Origin: Butyricicoccus pullicaecorum
GTDB lineage: Bacteria > Bacillota > Clostridia > Oscillospirales > Butyricicoccaceae
Direction: 5' to 3'
Assembly (NCBI GenBank): GCA_018365995.1
Contig: JAGZIY010000022.1
Coordinates: 1-55,931 of the forward strand
Length of the DNA: 55,931 bases
In this document: positions 7,983-14,554 of the stretch, in pieces
How the letters are laid out: each line of letters opens with the position of its first letter
Position numbering within the stretch: the first letter of the stretch is position 1
Made by a program: the position numbers and the translations under genes
Notes under the pieces: model-generated
What the model saw: only the letters and a program-made list of their open reading frames with translations
What the model was told of the DNA's origin: nothing
Database searches by the model: none

Positions 7983-8765
7983 ATGAAAGTTGTAATTTTG
8001 GCAGGTGGCTTTGGCACCCGCATCTCAGAAGAGTCCCAGTTCAAGCCCAAGCCCATGGTGGAGCTAGGGGGTATGCCCATTCTATGGCACATTATGAAGC
8101 TATACTCCACCCATGGCTTCAACGAATTCATTATCTGCGCCGGCTATAAGCAGCACGTCATCAAGGAGTATTTCGCGGATTATTTCCTCCATACCTCCGA
8201 CATTACCTACGACTTTACCAACGGGAAAAACGAGATGATTGTCCACCGGAACACCTCGGAGCCATGGAAGGTGACTGTGGTAGACACCGGTCTGAACACC
8301 ATGACCGGCGGCCGGGTGAAGCGGGTAAAGGACTACATCGGGGACAAGCCCTTTATGCTCACCTACGGCGACGGCGTCGCCGACCTGAACATCACCGAGC
8401 TGGTGAAGTTCCACAAGTCCCACGGCAGGCTGGTCACCATGTCCGCCTACAACGCCGGGCAGCGCTTCGGCGTGCTGGACACTGACAGCGAGGGCCATGT
8501 GCGAGAGTTTCGGGAAAAGACCCAGGGCGACGGAAACCTGATCAACATTGGCTTCATGGTCTGCCAGCCCGAGTTTATCAACTATATTGATAGCGACGCC
8601 ACCGTGCTGGAGAAGGCCCCCCTGGAGACGGTGGCAAAGCTGGGTCAGCTGATGGCCTATAAGCATGACGGCTTCTGGCAGTGCATGGACACCGTGCGGG
8701 AAAAGGAACAGCTGGAGAAGCTGTGGACCGCCGGACAGGCCCCCTGGAAAGTGTGGGCAGACTGA
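7983..8765 (+). CDS. rfbF: Glucose-1-phosphate cytidylyltransferase
   Basis: This enzyme makes CDP-glucose from glucose-1-phosphate and CTP, the first step to CDP-6-deoxyhexoses. The 260-residue length matches RfbF. The N-terminal nucleotidyltransferase motif VILAGGFGTRISEES is followed by KPKPMVELGGMPILWHIM, and the family blocks CAGYKQHVIKEYF, GDGVADLNI, FREKTQGDGNLINIGFMV and FWQCMDT are all present. DNA composition returns to GC-rich here. The stop overlaps the start of rfbG (TGATG), so the two are translationally coupled. Identification is strong because the next gene is the matching dehydratase. Confidence 0.96.
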   Translation: MKVVILAGGFGTRISEESQFKPKPMVELGGMPILWHIMKLYSTHGFNEFIICAGYKQHVIKEYFADYFLHTSDITYDFTNGKNEMIVHRNTSEPWKVTVVDTGLNTMTGGRVKRVKDYIGDKPFMLTYGDGVADLNITELVKFHKSHGRLVTMSAYNAGQRFGVLDTDSEGHVREFREKTQGDGNLINIGFMVCQPEFINYIDSDATVLEKAPLETVAKLGQLMAYKHDGFWQCMDTVREKEQLEKLWTAGQAPWKVWAD

Positions 8766-9832
8766 TGGAACAGTTGGATCTCAATTTCTACCGCGACAAG
8801 CGGGTGTTCGTCACTGGCCACACCGGCTTTAAGGGCGCGTGGTTGTGCCGCATCTTGGTGGGTGCTGGAGCGGTGGTGACTGGCTATTCACTCCCCGCCC
8901 CAACCCAGCCAAACCTCTTTTCCCTGGCCGGCCTGGAGGGGAAGATGTCCTCTGTGCTGGGCGATATTCGAGACCGCGGCGCACTGAATGCCGCATTTGA
9001 CACCGCCCAGCCGGAAATTGTCCTCCACCTGGCCGCCCAGCCAATTGTGCGGGACAGCTACAAAGACCCGGTCTTTACCTATGAGACCAATGTTATGGGA
9101 ACGGTGAACATTCTAGAGTGCGTGCGCCGCATCGGCACCGTCCGCAGCTTCCTCAATGTGACCACTGACAAGGTCTATCACAACAACGAGTGGGTATGGG
9201 GCTACCGGGAGGACGAGCCGCTGGACGGCTTCGACCCCTACTCCAACTCCAAGTCCTGCTCGGAGCTGGTGACCCACAGCTATCTCAATAGCTTTTTCTC
9301 CGCACAGGACACCCCCGCCATCTCCACTGCCCGGGCGGGCAATGTCATCGGCGGCGGCGACTTTGCCAACGACCGGATCATTCCGGACTGCGTCCGTGCT
9401 GTCCAGGCGGGGGCACCTATCATTGTCCGCAACCCTCACTCTACCCGGCCCTACCAGCATGTGCTGGAGCCTCTGTTCGCCTACCTCATGATCGCCCAGA
9501 GGCAGTATCAGGATAAACAATATTCGGGTTGGTACAACGTGGGCCCCGACGAGTGTGACTGCGTCACCACCGGGCAGCTCACCGACCTGTTTTGCCGCTC
9601 CTGGGGGGGGGAGGCGACCTGGATCAATCAGGCCGAAGTCGGCGCCCCCCACGAGGCCAACTTCCTCAAGCTGGACTGCTCCAAGCTGAAGGCTGTCTTT
9701 GGATGGCGCCCCCGCTGGCACATCGAGGATGCCGTCCGCTTGACAGCTGACTGGACCCGGGTCTGGCTCTCCGGCGGGGATATCCCCGCTGAGATGGACC
9801 GGGAGATTGTCGTCTATCAGGAGGGATGCTGA
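8765..9832 (+). CDS. rfbG: CDP-glucose 4,6-dehydratase
   Basis: This is a short-chain dehydrogenase-fold enzyme that converts CDP-glucose to CDP-4-keto-6-deoxyglucose with bound NAD. It shows FVTGHTGFKGAWL (the GHTGFKG variant typical of RfbG), LHLAAQPIVRDSY, the catalytic TTDKVY and YSNSK (YxxxK) motifs, and ARAGNVIGGGDFANDRIIPD. The start is placed at ATG 8765, which overlaps the rfbF stop; a longer frame would lie inside rfbF. Length of 355 residues fits the family. Confidence 0.96.
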   Translation: MEQLDLNFYRDKRVFVTGHTGFKGAWLCRILVGAGAVVTGYSLPAPTQPNLFSLAGLEGKMSSVLGDIRDRGALNAAFDTAQPEIVLHLAAQPIVRDSYKDPVFTYETNVMGTVNILECVRRIGTVRSFLNVTTDKVYHNNEWVWGYREDEPLDGFDPYSNSKSCSELVTHSYLNSFFSAQDTPAISTARAGNVIGGGDFANDRIIPDCVRAVQAGAPIIVRNPHSTRPYQHVLEPLFAYLMIAQRQYQDKQYSGWYNVGPDECDCVTTGQLTDLFCRSWGGEATWINQAEVGAPHEANFLKLDCSKLKAVFGWRPRWHIEDAVRLTADWTRVWLSGGDIPAEMDREIVVYQEGC

Positions 9833-9833
9833 T

Positions 9834-10757
9834 ATGAAATCTGCCATTGTTACCGGCGCCAACGGCTTTGTTGGGAGTAACGTAGTCCGTGAACTGCTTG
9901 AAAACGGCTATTCCGTCTGTGCCATTGTTCGAGACGGACACCGGGACCACCTCCCCGATGCTCCGGAGTTGACGGTTCTCTCTTGCGGTCTAGAGCAGAT
10001 GAAGGATCTCCCCAGCCTGCTCCCTCGGGCAGAGGGCAACCTGTTCTACCACTTCGCTTGGCAGGGGAGCGCCGGTTCGGCCCGGGCGGATACCGCCCTT
10101 CAGCTGCAAAACGCTCAGTGGACCGTGGACGCCTTGCGGGCGGCGAATGAGTTGGGCTGCCGTCGGTTTGTCGGCGCAGGCAGCATCATGGAGCGCGAGA
10201 CTATGGCCGCCGCATACACCCAGGGAAACCGCCCCGGCCCCGGTTATATTTACGGCGGTGGCAAGGTGATTGCCCACATCATGTGCATGTCCGTGGCGGC
10301 GGAACTCGGTATGGAACTGGTCTGGCCGGAGATCACCAACGCCTACGGCGTAGGCGAGAAGAGCCCCCGCATGGTCAACACCACCATTCAGAAGTGCATC
10401 CGTGGAGAAGCTCCGCAGTTTACGGCAGGAACTCAGAACTACGACTTCGTATACATCGACGATGTTGCCCGAGCCTTCCGACTGATCGGTGAAAACGGTA
10501 AACCCTTCCACGAGTATCTCATCGGCAGCTCCACCGCCCGCCCCCTGCGGGATTTCCTGACAGAAATGCAGGCCGCCATCGCGCCGGAGTTACCCTTCCT
10601 CTTCGGGGACATCCCTTTTACCGGAACCGATCTTCCCTTGTCCAGATTCGACTGCACGGAGACGGAACGGGACACCGGATTCCGGGCGGAAATCACATTT
10701 GCAGAGGGTTGCAGGCGCACAATGGAGTGGTGGAAAAAGATGGAGGTCACACAATGA
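9834..10757 (+). CDS. NAD(P)-dependent sugar epimerase/reductase (extended SDR)
   Basis: This is a 307-residue extended short-chain dehydrogenase acting after rfbFG. It has the Rossmann motif VTGANGFVGSNVV, a FYHFAWQGS loop, a serine region VGAGSIME and the catalytic YGGGK (YxxxK). The context, with CDP-4-keto-6-deoxyglucose made upstream and an RmlC-like epimerase overlapping downstream, suggests it reduces C-4 of the CDP-4-keto sugar, as paratose or 6-deoxyhexose synthases do. This is inference; it could be an epimerase. The start ATG is two bases after the rfbG stop with GGAGGG upstream, and the stop overlaps the next start as ATGA. Confidence 0.82.
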   Translation: MKSAIVTGANGFVGSNVVRELLENGYSVCAIVRDGHRDHLPDAPELTVLSCGLEQMKDLPSLLPRAEGNLFYHFAWQGSAGSARADTALQLQNAQWTVDALRAANELGCRRFVGAGSIMERETMAAAYTQGNRPGPGYIYGGGKVIAHIMCMSVAAELGMELVWPEITNAYGVGEKSPRMVNTTIQKCIRGEAPQFTAGTQNYDFVYIDDVARAFRLIGENGKPFHEYLIGSSTARPLRDFLTEMQAAIAPELPFLFGDIPFTGTDLPLSRFDCTETERDTGFRAEITFAEGCRRTMEWWKKMEVTQ

Positions 10758-11329
10758 TTCAGAAATTTGAATTTCACGAAACCAACATCCCCGGATTGAT
10801 TGAGGTCATCCCTTTTAACGCCGATGATATTCGTGGATGTTTCACCAAGGACTACTCCAGGGAAGTCTTTGAGGCCAATGGCATCCACCACGATCTGATA
10901 GAGGTCTTTTATACCACCAGCCACAAAGGCGTCATCCGCGCCCTCCATTTCCAGCGGGTCAAGCAACAGCCCAAGTTGGTACGCTGCATCTGGGGCCATG
11001 TCTGGGATGTTGTGGTGGATCTCCGCAAGGACAGTCCCACCTTCAAAAGATGGCTGGCATTCGACCTTGTGGGTAAGCAGCACAACGAAATTCTTGTTCC
11101 TGCCGGCTGTGCTCACGGGTATCTCGTGCTGGAGGACTCCATTGTTTCCTATAAGTGCGGAGAGAAGTTCTATGCGGAGTATGACGACGGCGTAATGTGG
11201 AACGACCCTGATCTGGCCGTAAACTGGCCCTTGGAGAGGATCGGCGGAGAAGCCAACCTAATCCTTGCGGACAAGGATAAAAACCTTCAATCCTTTGCTC
11301 AGTTTATGAGCAACTACGGCGGTTTTTAA
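10754..11329 (+). CDS. RmlC-like nucleotide-sugar 3,5-epimerase (cupin)
   Basis: This 191-residue cupin belongs to the dTDP-4-dehydrorhamnose 3,5-epimerase family. It has DIRGCFTKDY, GVIRALHFQ (family GVLRGLHYQ, including the catalytic histidine), VVVDLRKDSPTF, VPAGCAHGYLVLED and YDDGVMWNDPDL. No dTDP-sugar genes are present, and it is translationally coupled to rfbF, rfbG and the SDR. It therefore most likely epimerises the CDP-4-keto-6-deoxyhexose at C-3 and/or C-5. The start ATG overlaps the previous stop. Confidence 0.85.
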   Translation: MIQKFEFHETNIPGLIEVIPFNADDIRGCFTKDYSREVFEANGIHHDLIEVFYTTSHKGVIRALHFQRVKQQPKLVRCIWGHVWDVVVDLRKDSPTFKRWLAFDLVGKQHNEILVPAGCAHGYLVLEDSIVSYKCGEKFYAEYDDGVMWNDPDLAVNWPLERIGGEANLILADKDKNLQSFAQFMSNYGGF

Positions 11330-11330
11330 T

Positions 11331-12467
11331 ATGGGTAGTCTGGTCATTGGCTGTGGCCTGTCGGGCGCAGTAATTGCCCGCCATCTGGCCGAGCAGGGAA
11401 AACAGGTGTCTATTTGGGAGCGCAGGGCCCATATCGGCGGTAATATGTACGACTATGTGGACGAGCATGGATTTCTGGTTCAGAAGTACGGTCCACATAC
11501 GTTTCACACCAGAAAAAAGGAGCTTTACGACTACATGCTCCGCTTTGAGGATTGGCAGGATTACAAGCTGACATGTGGCGCTGTGTGGGATGGGAAATAC
11601 ACCCCGACTCCCTTCAACTTTACGACGATCGATACCTTCTTTTCCCACGAACAGGCTGAGCGGTTGAAGAATAAGCTCCAGACTGCTTATGCTGGCCGCG
11701 AGACCGCTACGGTAGTGGAAGTGCTTGAGCACGATGACCCCGACATTCGCGGCTATGCCGAATATCTTTTCCGCAACGATTATGCCCCCTATACCGCCAA
11801 GCAATGGGGAGTCTCTCCTTCAGAAATTGACCCAAGCGTGCTCAAGCGGGTTCCCCTACGGTTCTCTTACGACGAAGGCTATTTTGAAGATCCTTATCAA
11901 ATAATGCCAGCCCATTCCTTTACTAGATTTTTTCAAACCCTACTGGATCATCCTAATATCCATATTGAACTGGGAGTGGAGGCACTGGAGCGAATTCAGG
12001 TATCCGATGGGCAACTCTATGTGGACGGGAATCGCTGGGATGAACCGTTGGTCTACACCGGCGCATTAGATGAACTTTTCGGGGGTATCTTTGGCAGACT
12101 GCCCTATCGCTCCTTGCGGTTTGAATGGAAGTATACTGAGGCAGACAGCGTTCAAGATGCCCCGGTGGTGGCCTATCCTCAGGAAGCCGGCTATACTCGG
12201 ATCACTGAGTATAAAAAACTTCCCTTTCAAGCTCGTCCAGGCAGCAGTTATGCGCTGGAATTTCCACTCCCATACCAGGAGGGGGCCTCACTGGAACCCT
12301 ACTATCCTGTCCTAACCGAGAAAAGCCAGATTCAATATAAAAAATATTTCGAATTGGTCAGTGCGGTACCCAACTTGATCTGCTGCGGTCGACTGGCTGA
12401 TTTTAAGTACTATAACATGGATCAGGCACTGGAGCGGGCTTTAGGTGTCTGCCAGAGTCTTCTCTGA
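11331..12467 (+). CDS. glf: UDP-galactopyranose mutase
   Basis: This flavoenzyme interconverts UDP-galactopyranose and UDP-galactofuranose, so the polymer probably contains galactofuranose. The 378-residue length is standard. It shows the FAD-binding VIGCGLSGAVIARHL and WERRAHIGGNMYDY, then KYGPHTFHT, PFNFTTIDTFF, YAPYTAKQWG and EYKKLPFQ, all characteristic of Glf. The start lies one base after the previous stop. It is the last gene before a strong hairpin. Confidence 0.95.
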   Translation: MGSLVIGCGLSGAVIARHLAEQGKQVSIWERRAHIGGNMYDYVDEHGFLVQKYGPHTFHTRKKELYDYMLRFEDWQDYKLTCGAVWDGKYTPTPFNFTTIDTFFSHEQAERLKNKLQTAYAGRETATVVEVLEHDDPDIRGYAEYLFRNDYAPYTAKQWGVSPSEIDPSVLKRVPLRFSYDEGYFEDPYQIMPAHSFTRFFQTLLDHPNIHIELGVEALERIQVSDGQLYVDGNRWDEPLVYTGALDELFGGIFGRLPYRSLRFEWKYTEADSVQDAPVVAYPQEAGYTRITEYKKLPFQARPGSSYALEFPLPYQEGASLEPYYPVLTEKSQIQYKKYFELVSAVPNLICCGRLADFKYYNMDQALERALGVCQSLL

Positions 12468-12480
12468 GTGCCTGAAGATA

Positions 12481-12518
12481 AATACTGGGTATGAAGCAAC
12501 TGATTCATACCCAGTATT
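12481..12518 (+). terminator. Hairpin ending the polysaccharide operon
   Basis: AATACTGGGTATGAA and TTCATACCCAGTATT form a perfect 15-bp stem with an 8-base loop, 13 bases after the glf stop. The trailing sequence is AT-rich (ATTTATT) rather than a pure T-run. It is the obvious end of the transcript that starts before the ABC permease. Confidence 0.75.
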
Positions 12519-12893
12519 ATTTATTGGGTAGGGAAATCACTGGCTCTGCCGGTGGAGGTGCCCCGTAAAAAAGATTTAGCTTCAAGCATCGAGCGAAGCG
12601 AGCTGCTACTAGAGGCCGAAGGGGAAAAGTTGATACAGGATATCCGGTACGAGCCCAATTAACAGTGCCAGAATTACTGTGGCAGCCATCACAGCCGAAA
12701 CCTCACTATCACTTCTTGATAAGTTACCCTCAGGCAGACCCCACGTCATTGGACAGTAGCACCGCCAGAAAAGTTTGTAGATATATTTGGCCGATGTCTC
12801 CGTCCGGCGCGTAGAGGATATCACAGGAGCTCTGTGGGCAGCAAGGTACCTTTGCCCGCTATCGACACTGCCACTCCACCGCCATAGAATTTA
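12519..12893. other. Non-coding gap, possible decayed membrane-protein fragment
   Basis: No intact gene is seen between the glf terminator and the recombinase terminator. On the reverse strand, 12609-12824 is open. Its last 28 residues (VSAVMAATVILALLIGLVPD and onward) read like the final membrane helix of an ion-transporter or NuoN/MrpD-type subunit, but the preceding residues are not hydrophobic and no ribosome binding site is visible. It may be a relic of an exchanged gene. Confidence 0.25.
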
Positions 12894-12944
12894 GGATCTG
12901 CTGACAAAGTCTTGCTTTAAGAGCACAGCTTTGTCAGCAGATCC
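12894..12944 (-). terminator. Hairpin downstream of the degenerate recombinase gene
   Basis: GGATCTGCTGACAAAG (12894-12909) and its exact complement (12929-12944) form a 16-bp stem with a 19-base loop. It lies 35 bases beyond the stop of the minus-strand recombinase-like gene, in the right place to end that transcript. The long loop makes a protein-binding or recombination site an alternative. Confidence 0.5.
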
Positions 12945-12978
12945 GTTCTTCGTAGGCGTATTTCAAAGATAAAGTATT

Positions 12979-14337
12979 TTATGGCTCATGAGCAATAAAA
13001 TCCGCATAGAGGTATAGTACCTCGGAAAGGTCTTGATAACCGCAGAGGCCAGCCACTTCTTCGGCGGGATGTCCTGCCTCCAACAGGCGGATTGCATAGT
13101 CGTGCCGGAAGTCAGTCAAGCTCAGATGATTCATGTGAAGCGGCCGCAATAGGTTCCGAGTCAAATAAAACAAATAGGGAACAGAGAGTGGACCCTGTTT
13201 CTGAGTGGTGTGTACGACATAGGCATCCGGGAATTCGACCCGCTCTGACAGGTAAGCGGCCAGATCTTCGGGAATAGGAATCGAACGGCCGGAGACATGC
13301 GCAGTCCTGGAGATGAGGTCGACATGCTTCCATTGTAGTAAGCGGATTTCCTTATAATGCAGGCCGAGTTGCCACGCCAAGCGAATAATCAACACATCTG
13401 GATAGCGCTCCATATGGAGCAAGTGAGACATAAGCTCCGAAGTGGGACGACTAGCGGCGATTGGGCGGAATTTTTCAGGCAGCATAAGGGGCGGAGCGGA
13501 TTCCATGAAACCGGAACTAACAGCAAATTGGCGTATTTGGTTTAGAAGGGCAATGTGTTCTGGAAAGTTCTTGAGGCTACGGTGACTGTGCCGCAGCGCG
13601 CGCTGATAGTCTTGTACACGGCGCTGATTGAATTTACGCACATCGGAAAAGCCAAGCTGAGGCAAGAGGTCTTTTATAAGGTAGGAGCGATAACGCTCCA
13701 TCTGATCCGGAGGGGTATGGCCTTCTATACTGGATAGCCAGAGGGGAGCGAGCTCTTTTAGCAGGAGAGGCTTGGGTAGATCTTCAAACAGGCCGGAGGC
13801 ATCAATCGCCCTGCCGACGTAAAAGTCTAAAATACCATAAAGAATACGGGGATGAAACTGAAAGCTGGAGGGAGCCCCACCCTTCTCTAAATAGTATACC
13901 CGGTATTGCTCCAGCATAACCCCATCCAGAAGCTGAAGATCTGTCTGTCCGAAATAGGGGAGAAGCGACCGCTCCAAAATGGAGTAGTAACGGCGGACGG
14001 TGGCTGGTTCGTTTTGCTCGGAAAACGAAGAGAGCCATTGTGGAACAACTTCCGCCAATTGCAGAGGAGGAAGCTGATATCCAAATAAATCTGGGGCGAC
14101 CTTTGGGCTACCCAAGGAGACACCGTAGGCTACAAATGCGTGGAGAATGGGGAGATAGTCCCGGCGAAACGCCGCAAGGCTGACGCCACGTCGGGACAGA
14201 CGTTGACGCAAATCCTCCACGACCGGCTGCTGAAGACGGTCAATTCGGTAATGGCCGGCCAAAGACAGCAGGGAAGACAGGGCATCGGAGCTTAGGGAGC
14301 CCGGCAGATTGGGTGCTGCATCCGAAAACGAGGGCAT
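12979..14337 (-). CDS. Degenerate tyrosine recombinase-like protein with duplicated core-binding domain
   Basis: This 452-residue protein has the layout of a tyrosine recombinase but has lost key residues. Two SAM-like core-binding repeats are visible: one with VVPQWLSSF and VRRYYSILE, and one with LAPLWLSSIE and MERYRSYLIKD. The catalytic part starts near residue 300. Where active enzymes have GLRxxE, this one has GLHYKE (Arg I to His, about residue 327). The HxxR box reads TDFRH, with Arg II kept (about 411) and the first His replaced by Thr. The GH box reads GY. The tyrosine in LYLYADF (about 444) is kept. It may bind DNA without cutting, or be decaying, though the frame is intact. It has a GGAGGA site and is divergent from the S-layer gene. 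Confidence 0.75.
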   Translation of the reverse strand: MPSFSDAAPNLPGSLSSDALSSLLSLAGHYRIDRLQQPVVEDLRQRLSRRGVSLAAFRRDYLPILHAFVAYGVSLGSPKVAPDLFGYQLPPLQLAEVVPQWLSSFSEQNEPATVRRYYSILERSLLPYFGQTDLQLLDGVMLEQYRVYYLEKGGAPSSFQFHPRILYGILDFYVGRAIDASGLFEDLPKPLLLKELAPLWLSSIEGHTPPDQMERYRSYLIKDLLPQLGFSDVRKFNQRRVQDYQRALRHSHRSLKNFPEHIALLNQIRQFAVSSGFMESAPPLMLPEKFRPIAASRPTSELMSHLLHMERYPDVLIIRLAWQLGLHYKEIRLLQWKHVDLISRTAHVSGRSIPIPEDLAAYLSERVEFPDAYVVHTTQKQGPLSVPYLFYLTRNLLRPLHMNHLSLTDFRHDYAIRLLEAGHPAEEVAGLCGYQDLSEVLYLYADFIAHEP

Positions 14338-14455
14338 AGTATTCCTCCAGTGCTACATAGTGCCAATCAATTTTATATTATTATATCACGAATTTCCAAT
14401 GAAAGAAAAGAATCGGTTGCAATATTACGCTTTCGTTACAAAGAGAGAGCATCCC

Positions 14456-14491
14456 TTGACGGGGGGCCCAGGCTCGTGTATATTATACACG
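14456..14491 (+). promoter_or_regulatory. Sigma-A promoter of the first S-layer gene with palindrome over the -10 box
   Basis: TTGACG (14456-14461) and TATATT (14479-14484) are separated by exactly 17 bases, a near-consensus sigma-A promoter. The -10 box lies inside a 17-base palindrome, CGTGTATATTATACACG (14475-14491), with eight matched bases each side. A repressor bound there would block the promoter. The transcript would carry a leader of about 65 bases. Confidence 0.75.
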
Positions 14492-14494
14492 TAA

Positions 14495-14554
14495 GTTCGC
14501 GAAGGGGAGGTTTCCTCCTCTCACGAACTAATAAAAATGAGGAGGAAATCCAAA
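14495..14554 (+). promoter_or_regulatory. Structured leader and strong RBS shared with the second S-layer gene
   Basis: The leader folds into a hairpin (14495-14528): GTTCG pairs with CGAAC, and GGGGAGG pairs with CCTCCTC around a TTT loop. An AATAAAAAT stretch and the ribosome binding site AGGAGG (14540-14545) follow, nine bases before the ATG at 14555. The core GGGAGGTTTCCTC, the AATAAAAAT spacer and AGGAGGAAATCC all recur in front of the second S-layer gene (48137-48085, reverse strand). A stable 5' hairpin is typical of long-lived messages for very abundant surface proteins. Confidence 0.6.
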
